The notes: generated by a model not told the origin, from the letters alone. 64,000 nucleotides of DNA from Metaphire vulgaris (GCA_018105865.1 CM030852.1:12573845-12637844), one strand, 5' to 3'; positions 33,867-46,670 are shown, counted from the stretch's first letter. Numbers and translations are program-made.

Positions 33867-35047
33867 CTTCTCCTTCTTTAGGTGCTGTGTATTTCTACGT
33901 TAGCGACCATGGATTTCCACTTTTTTCTATCTTGACATCCTCTTATTAATTCGATGTTATTCATTATTCCCTCAATTCCTTCTCGTAGGCAGTCTACATA
34001 TGTGTTTCTCTGCCTTCCTCTGGCTCTTTTTCCCTCCTCTTTTCCGGTTATTGCCAAATGCTCCAGTCCTTCCTTCCTCATTACATGTCCGAAGAAGGAA
34101 AGCTGCCTCTTTTTGATGGTTGTCATCAGACTTCTTTCTATTCCAATTTCATTCAAAATCTTTTCATTGGTTTTCTTTTCCGTCCATGAAATCTTCAGCA
34201 TCCTTCTCAGAAACCACATTTCTGTGGCTTCCAATTTCTTCTCCATGGCCTTGGATATAGTCCATGTCTCTGCTCCATACAAGAGTACTGACCAAATATA
34301 GCATTTGAGCACTCTTAATCGTGTCTCGTAAGAGATGTGCCTATTTGTAAGTATCGTTTTAAGTTCCCAGAATGCTGCCTTGGCCAATCCTATTCTTGAT
34401 GTTATGTCTTTCTCACATTTCCCATCGCTGGTTATCATACTGCCTAAGTATTTGAAGTGTGTCACTTGTTTGATTTCATTGCCGTTTAGTCTTATTTTGC
34501 ATGTGGGTATTACTTTCTTCTTGGTAATCACCATGCAGAAGGTCTTTTTTATAATGATCTTTAAACCTTTCCTTTCGCCTTCTATTGCTAATTTATTTAT
34601 AAATTTATAAATTTATTTATATTTAATTTTTGTACTAAGAATGCTTGGGGAACGATGCATCGAGATGCAAAAAGATTTGTATCTATATTTTATTGATTAT
34701 GAAAAAGCATTTGATAGTGTGGTGCATGAAACTCTTTTTACAGTCTTGGAGAATTCAGGAATTGATGGGAAGGACTTAAGACTGCTACAAGATTTGTATT
34801 GGAAACAGGAAGCTGCAATCAGGATTAACGGAACTTTAGGAAAATGGATAAAGATACGGAAAGGGGCAAGACAGGGATGTGGAATGTCGCCAGACTTTTT
34901 CAACTTATATGGAGAGGAAGTCATAACAGCAATTGAAGATCTAGAAGGTGTCAAAATTGGAGGAAGAAACGTAAATAATCTTAGATTTGCAGACGATGCA
35001 ACTCTAATAGCTGAGTCAAAGGAGAAATTGCAGGAACTTATAAATAA
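33867..35047 (-). mobile_element. RTE-like LINE insertion with 5' inversion
   Basis: Two oppositely oriented pieces of one element. The minus-strand piece (about 34,600-33,867) encodes the RT C-terminal part (KYLGSMITSDGKCEKD, LYGAETWTI, MWFLRRMLKISWTEKK, FFGHVMRKEG). The plus-strand piece (about 34,641-35,047) encodes the preceding part, including YEKAFDSV, GARQGCGMSPDFFNLY and the catalytic FADD. The pieces overlap at about LQELINK. The insertion is flanked by AATTTTATTATT (33,855-33,866 and 35,048-35,059), and the homologous empty site is at about 46,402-46,430. This is the layout expected from twin priming. Confidence 0.85.
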
Positions 35048-35292
35048 ATTTTATTATTATTAAGTCGTAATTTAAACATTTGATACTGTATCATCAGTCA
35101 CCTTTATATATGGTCTAATATGGTCATTGGTCAACTCTTTATCTTCACGAGATATTTATTAGCTTCAACGCACGGATGTTTTAATGGAGAATCCTTTATC
35201 ATAGGATGAGGTCAAAATCGTCTACTAGTGATAATATATTCATTAAGTCTATTTTTGAGCTGCTTTTTCACGATGCAATCAAAGGCCGGATA

Positions 35293-35298
35293 TTTATT
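35293..35298 (-). terminator. Poly(A) signal of P3
   Basis: AATAAA on the minus strand about 30 bases past the stop, in the same context as in P1 and P5. Confidence 0.65.
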
Positions 35299-35327
35299 CC
35301 AAAAGGATAATGTAAAGTTCCTGGTCA

Positions 35328-36268
35328 TCATGGTAACCATTCGATAATGTAGACTTGACCCTTCATGCTGTTCCTCGACAAACCGGCAATTAGTTGATTG
35401 TTTGCGCTGTCGTAATTATATGAAACACGGAATTCAAACATCGAATCATCAGTGCTCCTCCATCCACGAGAATAGTAATAGAACTGATCCTTGCTGTTTG
35501 ACAGAAACTCGCCAAACCATCTTTCGTCCGAAGCGCTGTACTCTGCTGCTAAATGCTTGGCGATGTTGCTCCTGCGTTCGATCGTTAACTTGAATAAATC
35601 AAAATCATTACATCTCTCTGGTGAGTGATTCAAGAAGAAGAACGAGTGGCGTTCTACATGTAGATTACCTGACGCAATGTTGCATTCTTTGGTTGCATTT
35701 ACGTCAAGAATCGATTTCACGTTGGATTCATTCAACTCACTCAGATCGAAAGGAACTCTATAAAATTTCTCCCGACGATCGTAATGTAAGGAATAAAAAG
35801 CAGGCATCAAATAGAATGACGTATAAAGTGAATATACAATCTTCGCCATAGATATTTTGCGAATGAGTGTTCCGTTCATGTCACAAACGTAGAGAACTTT
35901 GCCATATTCGTCAATTATTAGCACGTTTCCGTCGTTTGTGGCTGAGAGAAAACCTGCCACAGTGTTTTTCAAAGGACATGAGAACTCTTTCATCAAATGG
36001 TCTTCCCATTTTATCTGCCAAGTACCTGTTTCCCAGCTGACAACAAAAAGGCTCTGTGCTTTCTCGTTCCAGGCCATCGCCCTTGAAATGCCGATAGCGC
36101 CCATGTATATTACGCAGACAAGATTAAACGGAAGTAGGTTTTCATAAATGCGAATATGCGAAAGACCGATCCGATGATGGCATAGAACGGCGATGAAATG
36201 TTCGAATTTAGTGACTGATTCAACATCAAATGGACCAACATCCATAATCCAGGTGAAGCGAAATTTTT
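35328..36268 (-). CDS. P3 exon 2: secreted beta-propeller-like protein
   Basis: Intact 941-nt exon starting after CTTTCAG (acceptor at 36,269-36,270) and joining exon 1 at 37,268-37,109 in phase; the product is about 366 aa. Family landmarks: HIRIYENLLPFNLVCVIYMG, TWQIKWEDHLMKEFSCPL, NVLIIDEYGKVLYVCDMNG, TLIRKI, DVNATKECNI, NHSPERCNDFDLF, DERWFGEFLSN. Sequons NGT, NAT and NHS are kept. The intron lacks the CR1 3' UTR insertion found in P4-P7, which makes P3 the earliest branch of the array. Function unknown. Confidence 0.82.
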
Positions 36269-36663
36269 CTGAAAGATATCGAAACATAATTGCGCCATTT
36301 GCCGTTTCTCTCTTATGATGCATTATATAAGATCGAACTCTATGCAATGTACAGATCGGTCATCCATTTTGATCGCACTACAGCTCAGACTGTTACTGTA
36401 TAAACCAAGATAGTCAAGGGACGCGGTGATTGTTACAATAGCAGATGTACTTTCGAGTGGATATATGAGATTTTATGACTGTTAGCTAAATTGCTCATCC
36501 AGCGGACAGCTGCTCCTTAAGACAATCTCAAAGGAAAATGTACGGCTGGTTACCAAGATGGACAAAATATCATACTTATCACTACCTTCGGTTTTTAAGG
36601 ACGTCAATTATTGTACTTCAGTGTCGGCATCATATTTCAAATAGTCAGTCATAGTCTTACTGT

Positions 36664-37035
36664 TACTGATTAGAGATATTAGAAATGTGGATCTGGCGAA
36701 GAATGGAAAAAATTAGCTGGACGGAAAAAATAACAAACGAAGAAGTCTTGGAGAGGGTAGAAGAGAAGAAAAGCCTAATTAACACTATTCGTACAAGACA
36801 AAAGAAGTGGATAGGTCATGTTCTGAGAGAAGAATCAAACCTACTAAGAGAAGTACTAGAAGGAAAGATGAATGGGAAACCACAGAAAGGGCGACCAAGA
36901 GCATCGATCCTGGAGTGGATGTTCGACATTACGGGAAAAAACAAGTATTCAGCCCTGAAGATAAAAGCTCAAGATAGAGAGGAGTGGCGACGCTGGAGTA
37001 TGGAACCTGTCTTTGGACAGAGCACCTGAAGAAGA
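36664..37035 (+). mobile_element. RTE-like LINE 3' fragment in the P3 intron
   Basis: Encodes an RT tail ([42 protein letters not shown]) in sense opposite to P3. It is flanked by an 11-bp duplication AGTCTTACTGT (36,653-36,663 and 37,036-37,046). The homologous site near 50,935-50,960 is empty. Confidence 0.82.
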
Positions 37036-37108
37036 AGTCTTACTGTGGTTAGAAAATGCATAATTTGGCGAGTATATTACAATATTATCTTGCTATATCT
37101 TGACTTAC

Positions 37109-37268
37109 TTTTCTCCAGTGATATAACCTTGTGTTCTGATTCATCGACGACGTCGTCGTAGTCATCGTATTCTGTGTCGGTGACGCTGTCGTCAAAGATC
37201 GAAGCAAACGATCGATTTAAATCGACGACCAACAGAAGAATCATCGCTCGAACGAAAAAAGACGACAT
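37109..37268 (-). CDS. P3 exon 1: signal peptide with expanded acidic linker
   Basis: 160 nt, phase 1. MSSFFVRAMILLLVVDLNRS, then a linker expanded to DTEYDDYDDVVDESEHKVIS by GAC/GAT-type repeats, ending LEK before a perfect GTAAGT donor. The extra 36 nt (12 codons) keep the frame, which suggests selection on the reading frame. Confidence 0.72.
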
Positions 37269-37710
37269 TTCGACTGAAAAGCGATTTAACTGAACTTTCA
37301 ACTGCGCTTAGTCAAGTTTTCCCTCAGTCACCGTTGCACAAACTACTACGCAAACTTATCCTGCTTCAATGTTTATTTAAGAAGTTAGGCTGAACGCTTC
37401 TGGCGTTAATGTAATTATGTTCAAACATCGTAAGCGTCTTTGACAACATAATAAATCATTTCAAATGGACTGTATTGTAGTCGCATGACATGTGGAACAT
37501 TAGAGGATATAAAGTTGCCATTCGCCTTCGACTACACTGTGCCCAAGAGAATGTTGTGCGCAAGAAACAAAGAAACCATAGAATATTATATGGCTGGTCG
37601 TCCTCCATTAATTTTAATCAAATTCCCTGCAATTTCAATTGCAATTTATAGTTCAAGTATATTTAATGCTTTAAAACAATATATGTAATATGTATGTTAT
37701 AAAAAACATG

Positions 37711-37850
37711 GCAAAGGCACTGCTGTTATTGTGTTAAGGGTGGTCTGAGCCTTGAAGCCTCTATTTTCCTGGGGTGGTTGCAGCAGCTTTTGATGCAATA
37801 AACCATGCAATAAAAATCCCCACACACGCTTTATATCGTATGATCAACTA
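37711..37850. repeat. Upstream 115-bp repeat block, one unit (P3)
   Basis: The unit GGCAAAG(A/G)CAC..CTG..GTGGTCTG..CGC(A/G)GCCTC, then AATAAACCATGCA and a CCCCACACGC end recurs in one to two tandem copies upstream of each array gene: 43,315-43,575 (two), 52,360-52,580 (two), 57,893-58,120 (two), and singly at 53,625-53,765, 59,170-59,305 and, partly, 30,463-30,715. Open frames in it are not conserved as protein. Confidence 0.55.
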
Positions 37851-39048
37851 CTGCTCTCTTCGTTTCTATATAATCTGTCTTGTAACGCTGTCAATACTGT
37901 AAATTAAAGCCATTGGTAGGATTGATACAAAGCGAACACGAGATCTAAACTAATCTAATTTCAAACTTCCATAACGCCGCTTCATAAAGCATATAGATGC
38001 ATCATCCGATGACACACCAAATCAAAATCATTTAAGATCCAGGTTAAATCCAGGGTATCCGGACGGACAAGTGGGTGACAGTCTATATGGTGTAGTCTCT
38101 TTTGTTGATGTCCATCGTACTCGTAATGGCCATGACAGTGGCTAGCTGTTTCCAAATCAACAATCTCCGGAATTTATTGCCTTCGTGAAACCAGCGCATT
38201 ATTACCTTTTAAATTAAGTCCTAAACTGTTCCTGTTCGTCCCATCGGTCTTCGAATGAAGCCCCCGCCGATCAGACTGCCCTCTTCATCGTCACTATAAT
38301 ATTATTATTACGCAGCTACTGTAATAATAGTCCCTCCATTGGTTAATGAACTGCTGTTAATTTTAAGCCAAATAAATTTTCGTCCATTGTTAGACATCTC
38401 AAGAGATGCGTGCCTTACTTCGGAAAGGGACAGAAGTCTATTAAAGAGTGAACAATGGACAGAGCAAGAAGGAATGTCCGTTTCCAAGCCTAAAAACTAG
38501 TGATTCCCCAACTTTTTTCACCAGAGCCTTATTTTCCTTGATCCGATTCCGATCGCCTCTCCTCCCCCACTCCAACAGAATTACAAAAAAGAAATGTTTT
38601 AAATACTTTACAATGTGTTCGCAAATTCATATTGCTTGTCATAAATGTCCGGTTATTCATATTACTAGTCCATTAGAAACTTAATTAGTGCGATGGATGT
38701 CCTTGATGCCTGGAAACTAAGTGTTCAACGTCTGGCTCCAAATTACTCAGAAGAAGTCTCGGACTCTCAGCGTGGTTTATGATTAGCCTATAGTGGATTT
38801 TGAGTATCGCTGGGAGTGATTTCCATATTCTCGGCCCAGCCACTGAAATGTGCACTTACGAAGAGTGCTTCGACTGTTCGATGCCTGCAGAGTTAATGCA
38901 TCCGAATGTCTATTTGAGTGTATGTGAGCATGGACAGTATAAGCAAGGACAGGAGATACAATGTTCAAGTTACTTGATTGCTTTTCTGAATGTAACACCT
39001 TGTGCACAATTGACTAGGCTATAAACTAAGCTCGTTGCCTAACTGATA
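37851..39048. other. Upstream flank of the P3 unit, no gene seen
   Basis: 37,960-38,060 matches 53,875-53,990 and 59,418-59,534 (GCGCC/GACACACC..GATCCAGGTT..), so it belongs to the duplicated unit. The remainder is unremarkable. Confidence 0.4.
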
Positions 39049-39055
39049 ACCAAAT

Positions 39056-40045
39056 CATCATCATCATCATCATGTGTCATCTTCATATCTGAAGGTTGAC
39101 GGTCATGAGTTGTTTCCACTTCGTTCTGTCTTCAGCAATCCTTTTTAGTCTTCCGTAGTTATTTTCCTGTATGTGTTCCTTAACGTCGTCCAGCCAGTCT
39201 CTTCTAGGTCTTCCTCTGGCTCTGTTTCCCTCATATCTGCCCTCTAATAGGACTTTTGCTTGTTCTGTGCTTGAACCCCGCATTATGTGTCCAGCATACT
39301 GAGTTTTCCTGTTTATAATTTCTGTCAGGAGTTGTCTCTTTTCTCCAATTTTCTTTAGTACCTCTTCATTTGTTATTCTCTCTTGCCAGCTAATTTTCAA
39401 GATTCTTCTGAAGCACCACATTTCAAAGGCCTGTATTTTATTTTTCAACTGCTTTGTTAGAGTCCAGCATTCGCAGGAGAATGTGATAACCGAGTATACA
39501 TAGCATCTCAGGATTCGTAGTTTTAGTGCTAGGTCTAGGTTTCTTCTTAGTAGTTCTTTTTGTTTCCAAAAGGCTTCTTTGGCCATAGCAATTCTGGCGT
39601 TTATGTCTCTTGTACATCGTCCGTTTTCTGTTATGAAACTGCCCAGATATTTGTATTCCTTTACTTGTTCCAACTTAGTGCTATCAATTAGGATGTTCTG
39701 TTTCTCATTTTTGTGTTTGCTTACTATCATCGTTTTTGTTTTCTTTCTGTTAATTTCCATCCCGTATTCTTTGCTTTTGTCGTTTATCTTGTTAATTATG
39801 AGTTGAGGTCTTCCTCTTTTTCTGCAAAGATTAATGTATCATCTGCATATCTGAGTATGTTATAGATTGTTCCATTGATTTTCATTCCAGGAGTTTGTTC
39901 TAAAGCTTCCTTTATTAATAGCTCGTATATAGGTTAAATAGTAAAGGGGATAGTATGCATCCTTGTCTGACTCCTTTTTTATTTGTATCTTCTCGGATTC
40001 CTCCTCTTTTATTCTTATGGTGGCGTATTCATTCCAGTATAAGTT
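39056..40045 (-). mobile_element. RTE-like LINE, 5'-truncated
   Basis: Minus strand: LYWNEYATIRI, GVRQGCILSPLLFNLY, the catalytic YADD (RYADDTLIFAEKEEDL), then after a frame change a 225-codon frame with KEYKYLGSFITENGRC, CRRILKISW-type and HIMRGSS..RGRPRRDWLDD motifs. The 3' end is an (ATG)n run (39,056-39,073 as ATC). Target duplication ACCAAAT (39,049-39,055 and 40,046-40,052). Confidence 0.85.
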
Positions 40046-41194
40046 ACCAAATAGGTGATTTGAATACTGGAGTGATGCATAGTATTGCTAGTGTTCCGCG
40101 AAGAGACAAACAGCGGTCTATTAAAGAAGCGGAAATCATCAGCGTGATGGGAAGTCGTTGCGAGATGCCCAGTTGAGACCCGATGGGGAGGAACGGCCAT
40201 GTCAGGTATTCGACCTGTCTCACAGTCAAGAACCTGAGCAAGAAACGAATGAGGCCGGTCCACATACAGCAGATTATAATCACTGCATACACCGAGGCCT
40301 TTACCTAGTAATAATTCAGTTACTTCATTTGAAACGTTGTGTTTGATCCTTGCCATTAGATGCCAGTATAAATTAATTATTTACTATCGTGGGGCGTTGC
40401 AAATTTTACAATGACGCTAAACATTAAGTACATCCCTAAAATCCATTAGGCCTACACGTGCGTTCGTGGACCGTTACTTTTCGATGTTGTAGATATTTCA
40501 ACCGTCCTTTCTATCCCACTTTCAGACGACAGTAAACGTTGAACGCCAAGAAGACATGTTTAGGAAATGCACTTGATTACACAAAGTATTATTAAGTTAA
40601 CTATGCATAATTAATAACAAGTGTCTAAATATGGGTGTAACTTTGTATAATAAAAATCAATCAATATCTCCCAGTTTGAACTGAAACAGAAAACTATTGA
40701 TAGCACTCCCAGAAGACGGCTGCAGATAAGCTATGCAATGCCACAGCTAAGCATGAATTAATACAAACATTGAATGAAAGTAGACGTTGAATCAAAGAAA
40801 ATGAAGTATTTAATCGTATCAAATATCGACTTGTTTAATAATTCATTTTTAGTAAGTCTTAACTTAAACATTTGATATCAGTCACCTTTATATGGTCTAC
40901 TGTTTATCCACATTCTAATGTTCGTAAATTCGTGCATTCTTTCTGGAAATAACAGCGTTCTCGCCAAGCTTAAATACACTTGCTACATTCAGGAACATGT
41001 TTTTAATTCAAATGACAGATATTTAGTTCCTTCAGCACACAGCTGTTTATATGCTGTCCAACTTATCATAGGATGAGGGCAGAAATCGCCTGCTAGTGAT
41101 TCTTTCATTATGTCTATTTTGTCCTGCTTTTTAAAGATGTGATTAAATGCCGAATATTTATCCCAAAAGAAAAAGTCCACGGAGTTCCTGGTCA

Positions 41195-42162
41195 TCATGG
41201 TTGACATTCGACAATGTAAACTAGGTACTTGTCCATGTCGCCACTCGACGAAACAGCAATTAGTTGATAGTTTTTGCTGTCATAATAATATGAAACCTTG
41301 AAATGTGCACAAAAATCATCATCATCATAAGCCGATGGACCAATGCACTTCATTTTAAGAGTATAATAAAATAACTGATTTCCGCTGTTTGATAGATACT
41401 CGCCAAACCATCTTTCATCCGAAGCGCTGTACCCTGCTGCTAAATGCTTGGCGATTTTGATCCTGCGTTCAATCGTTATCTTGAATAAATCAAAATCTTC
41501 ACATTTCTCTTGTGAGTGACTCAGAAAAAAGAACGAGATGTGTTCTATATTACGTGACGTAGTGTTGCATTCATTGGTTGCATTCACGTCAAGAATCGCT
41601 TCTACTTTGAAGTCATTCAACTCACTCAGAGGCAAATCAACTCTATTATAATTCCTCCGACGATCGTAATGTAAGGAATGAGAAACATGGGTCACAATGA
41701 ATGATGAGTGAAGTGAATATAGAATCCGCCCCAAAGATATCTTGCGAATGCGTTTTCCGTTCGCTTGGCAAACATAGAGAATATTGTCAGATTCGCCAAT
41801 TATTAGCACGTGTCCGTCGTTTGTGATTGCGAGATAACGTGGATGGTCTCTCAAGGGACATGGGAACTTTCTCACCAAATGGTCTTCCCATTTTACCTGC
41901 CAAATACCTTTTGGGTAGCTGATAACAAACAGACTCTCTGCTTTCTCGTTCCATGCCATCCCTCTTGGATAGTCGATATCGCCCATGTTTATTACAGAGA
42001 GAAGGCTAAACGGATGAATGTTTTCGTAAATGCGAATATGCGAAAAACCTCCGCGAATTTCTAAATGGGCATAAAATAGACCGCTGACGAAATCTTTGAA
42101 TTTAATGACCGATGTACCTTGAAATGGAGCAACATCCATAATCGATATGAATCGAAATTTTT
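41195..42162 (-). CDS. P4 exon 2: secreted beta-propeller-like protein
   Basis: Intact 968-nt exon after the conserved CTTTCAG acceptor (42,163-42,164). With exon 1 it gives about 363 aa. HIRIYENIHPFSLLSVINMG, GIWQVKWEDHLVRKFPCPL, HVLIIGESDNILYVCQANG, RIRKISL, DVNATNECNTTS and DERWFGEYLSNS are present. The NGT sequon of the other copies is NGK here, while NAT and NTT remain. The poly(A) signal is GATAAA rather than AATAAA. The intron (524 nt) carries the CR1 3' UTR shared with P5-P7. Confidence 0.82.
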
Positions 42163-42319
42163 CTGAAAGATATCGAAACATTATTACGCCAATTGCCGTT
42201 TCTATCTTATGATGCATCACAGAATATCGAACTCTATGCACTGTACACATCGGTCATCCATCATGATATCACGGCAGCTCAGATTGTTATAAGCCAAAAT
42301 ACTCCAGCTACGCTGTCGG

Positions 42320-42460
42320 ATATTGACCATTGCCTGGCTGATCATTCACCTTTCCCATGGCTATTTTAAGAAAGGCTGAGCGCCTAAGAGTAAGAAGCTA
42401 CTGCTGTGCTGCGCCCAAAATCGCTATATAAATCAACGAGATTTTACTTACTTACTTGTT
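42320..42460 (+). mobile_element. CR1-like LINE 3' UTR insertion in the P4 intron
   Basis: CCTGGCTGATCATTCACC through AAATCGCTATATAAATC to a (CTTA)n tail. Equivalent copies at 50,650-50,790, 56,150-56,280 and 61,695-61,830 sit at the same place in the P5, P6 and P7 introns; P3 has the empty site near 36,430. Confidence 0.75.
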
Positions 42461-42686
42461 GCACTAGCAGATGTACTTTCGAGTGGATATCTGAAATTGT
42501 ATGGCTGTAAGATAATTATACATCCAATGGTCAAGTGCTTTTTAAAGCAATTAGATCACTTCGGATGTCAATTCTTTTTGAAGGCCAGCATCGTATTACA
42601 AACAGTCAGTCATATTCTTACGATGGCTAGAGATTGTATAAGTTGGAGAATACATTACAATGTTATCTTGTTTTCTCGTGACTTAC

Positions 42687-42810
42687 TTTTCTCCACTGAT
42701 ATCACTTCATATTCTGTGTCGGTGAAGCCATCGTAATGGATCGAAGCAAGGGACCGATTTAAATCAACGACCAACAGAAGAAGCATCATTCGATCGAAAA
42801 AAGACGACAT
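42687..42810 (-). CDS. P4 exon 1: signal peptide exon
   Basis: 124 nt, phase 1: MSSFFDRMMLLLLVVDLNRS, then LASIHYDGFTD and TEYEVISVEK before a perfect GTAAGT donor. Confidence 0.72.
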
Positions 42811-43314
42811 TTCGACTGAAGAGATATATCTCAACTTTCAACTGTTGCTTAGTCAAGATTTCACTCAGTCGCGACTAATATACAAACGATTTTGTCTCAA
42901 TATTTATTTAAGAGGATAGGCTGAACGCTACTGGCGTTAATGTAACCTAATAATATTCAAGCATCATGCATGTATATCCCGCGTCTTTGACAGCATAATA
43001 AATCATTTCAACTGGAATGTATTGCAGTCGCATGACATGTGAGACATCAGTGGCGATAAAGCTGCTATTCGCCTTCGAATACTCTGTACCCTGGAGATTG
43101 CTGGGCGCCCGCATGGCTGAGATTGTATTTCAATGTTAGAGATAGGGCTAGACATTGCGTGGATTGTTGGTGAAACGAAGAAACCATACAATATATAAGT
43201 ATTATTATATAGCTCTTCGTCGGGCATTGATTTTAATCAAATTCATTGCAATTTCAATTTTATTTTATAATTCAAGTATATTTAATGCATTGAAACAATA
43301 TGTATCTGTTATGA

Positions 43315-43575
43315 AAAATGACAAAGACACAGCCCTTATTGTGTTCTGGGTGGTCTGTGGCTCGCAGCCTCTATCTTCATAGGGTTATAACGGCTTTTGA
43401 CACAATAAACCATGCACATAAAATGTCCACACGCATTGTCTGTCGCTGGCAAAGTCACAGCCCCTATTGTGTTTTGATTGGTCTGGGCCTCGCGGCCTCC
43501 ATCTTGTTAGGGTGGTCACAGGTTTTGATACAGTAAGTCACGCAATTAAAATTCACTCACGCGTTGTCAGCTGCA
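43315..43575. repeat. Upstream 115-bp repeat block, two units (P4)
   Basis: Two tandem units of the block described at 37,711, about 500 bases upstream of the P4 exon 1. Confidence 0.55.
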
Positions 43576-44039
43576 TACTGTAGGCCTATAGTATTATAAA
43601 CTGTTCTCCTCTTCCTTCATGCCTCTTTAGCCGTAGGATTGATGGAAAAGGATAACATGATAAGTCGTTCTAGTAAAAAAGACGACAATTCGAGTGATGT
43701 GTTGCCAAGAAAGAATTCCAATATTTACGGTCTCTGTTTGTTATGAATGTCCGAATTTTTCAGGTCATTCGGGCTCGAACATATATGACAGTAATGACGA
43801 AACTTCTAGGGATCGCGTGGCCACAATTCAACCCAAAGCCTATTTATTCATCGCCATTTACCAGCACTCGATTTATACAAGAATACGGAAGTCTTAATTT
43901 AATAAAACAACTCATAGGTGTCTTAGAAAGAAATAAAAACAACAGGTAGTGTGTTTTGAGTGATGCAAAAAACGTTTTATTAAGTGATGAAAGTTTGGTT
44001 TTGGGCAATAAGGCCTAATAAGATTTTTGCTATTTAAGA

Positions 44040-45190
44040 TAGCTCGTTCCTTGTATCACAGGCTATATAGACGACAAAAAATTATAAAATCAATTTCTTG
44101 TTTGACATTAGAATATGGAACGACTATGTTTCCGACTGTAACTTACAGTTGGTGCAAAATATGCAAAATGTCAGCGGAGTGATGAAGCCAATTAAAACCA
44201 TATTTTCTTGGGCTTCCATCTTCATAGCGTCAAATCATTGTAGAATTGTTAATATATTCTGTTTAAAATCTTTTCTAGAGCGTTCTAAATGCCACAAAAT
44301 AGGTGAGACATTTGAAAGGACACTATACGCTGTCTTTCTAAACAATCTAATCTCTGTCAAATGGCTACAAAGTCGAACGAAAGATGACCCATTTCTTAAG
44401 ATCACCATTTCCTTGTTGGCCCATGGCAGGCTATATGAACGACAAAATATTATAAAATCGATTCCCTCTTTGACATTAGCCTATGGAAAGATTATTGTAC
44501 AGCAGGCCTAGGTGCATAAATATGCAAAAACTCAGCCGGATTATGAAACGAATAAAAAATTCATATTTAGTTTGTGTCGGAAAATGTCTTCAAATCGCTG
44601 AAATAATTACATATGTATACACCCAGTGTTCAACATGCCTTCCTTGGATTCTCTCACACAGCGAATTTGCTGGGTTTTGTTGTCTATAAAGCCTGATGTA
44701 CACCTGAACCGGATATCCTAATACGCCGCTCTTTCTCGATCACCCTTCTATCAATTCCACAAGATATTCTACAGTGTTTTAATTTTCTTGATGTCCCTAG
44801 ATCTAGTGCAGTCTATGGCGCTACTGTGTAGCATAAAATGGCTTGGAGGTGCTCTATCTCGAACCCTGTAGATGCAAATTGAGAAGGATATTATTGATCA
44901 TTCTTTCAAGATTTGAAGCAATGAATATGGGGACACAAGAAAATGTGGTTTGAGTAGTGGGAATGTCTTCAAATCGCTAAGATTATTACATATGTATACG
45001 ACAACTGTTCAACATGCCCTCCATTGGCTTTTCTCACACAGCAAATTGATTTTAAAACTTGTCTTTTCCTAATAAAACCTGATGTACACAGGAACCAGAT
45101 ATCTTGATATACTGCTCTTCCCACGATCGCCCTACTTTCCTTTCCACCAGATATTCGGCACAACTTTCATTTTCTTGATGTCTCTATAGG
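44040..45190. repeat. Diverged tandem repeat of about 370 bp, three units
   Basis: Landmarks recur about 360-380 bases apart: TCAAATC(A/G)(C/T)T near 44,230, 44,590 and 44,970 followed by ATTACATATGTATAC in the last two; GGCTATAT(A/G)(G/A)ACGACAAAA near 44,062 and 44,430; CCTGATGTACAC near 44,691 and 45,068; TTTTCTTGATGTC near 44,782 and 45,170. A 137-codon frame (44,098-44,511) spans a unit boundary and has no recognisable domain, so I do not call it a gene. Confidence 0.55.
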
Positions 45191-45589
45191 TCTATTGCAT
45201 TATCGGAAGCCGTGGGAGCAAAACACCATTTCTTCAACAGAATCGTTGTTGAATTTCAAACGATAACCCGGGAATTCATTGCATCCCACCACCAAGAATT
45301 CCAGGAACTACCACTGTTTGCTTGTAAAGCAGCTGCTTTTGTGATTATCGAGGAACTATCTTGCAGCGAGAACCTAAAGGCCGTACATAGATTTTATCTG
45401 ATTGGAGAGCTTTGACTTTGCTGGTTATTTTTCATTGTATGATTGAGAATATACGGACTTCAAGTGCCTCTTACTATCGCAATTACATTCGAAGTAGCGT
45501 GGCAGATGGGCCTAATTGACACCAATTGACACTCATTGTATCGGTCAGGTAAAATAAAGAAATAATCATACGTTCATGACTTATGACTC

Positions 45590-46670
45590 CGCCATACGTA
45601 CGATTTCAGCCGATTCAATGAAACGCTAGCCAACGATTAATAAGCAACAGTTTGAAAACGGGAATAAATCAACTTACGATTGTAATTGCAACAGAAAGTA
45701 AGTAAGCTAATATTTATAATAATTAACCGAATTTTAGGTGATTTAGTATGTCTTTTCCTGTGTTGAAAGCCACTGAAATTCAGGATCCACATTTGTAATA
45801 CACCCGCCACCTCATGAATACACTGACCTTTGCCTGGCCGACAATCCGCCTTGTTTATAACTACATCAAGAAAGATTAAGCGCAGAAGAATAAGCAGCTA
45901 CTACTGTATTACTTTTCCAAAGCGCTATATAAATTTACGAGATTTTACTTACTTTTATATTCAAAGAGCTGTGGCATTTGTAAGAACCATCCTCGCGGTC
46001 CTGACTGTGGGCCGCGGGCCGCGGGCCGCGGGCCGCGGTTTGAGTTGCCTACTCCTGTTGTAGACATTTCAACGGACTTAGCAAATCTTACTTTCATTGG
46101 ACAGTAAACGTTGAACGACACGAAGATATGTTTGAGAAATGCATTTTATTACACAAAGTAGTATATCATATTAAGACAGCAATTATAATAATTATTGATA
46201 ATGAGTGTCTAAAATATTTATAACAGGAATCAATTTCTCGCAGCCTGAACTGAAAAGGAAAAGGGTTGATAACATTCCAAGAAGACGTTTGTAAGGAAGT
46301 TCAACAATACTACAGCTGAGCATGCATTAGTGCAAATCTTGAATACAAATAGACGTTGAATCAAAGAAATTAACGCTTTTAACTGTATTAAATACCACAT
46401 TATTTAATTTTATTATTACTAAGTCGTAATTTTAACATTTTATATCATCAGTCACATTTATATATGGTCTAATATGGTCAACTCTTTATCTTCACGAGAT
46501 ATTTATTAGCTTCAACGCACGGATTTTTAATGGAGAATCCCTTATCATAGGATGAGGGCAAAATCGTCTACTAGTGATAATATATTAGTCTATTTTTGTG
46601 CTGCTTTTCACGATGCAATCAAAGACCGGATATTCATTCCAAAAGGATAATGTAAAGTTCCTAGTCATCA
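45590..46670. other. 3' flank of the truncated propeller copy
   Basis: Homologous to 32,780-33,866 plus 35,060-35,327 downstream of P3, including the CR1 UTR (45,800-45,955) and a GGGCCGC minisatellite (46,009-46,037). It carries the empty site of the twin-primed RTE insertion. Confidence 0.65.
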
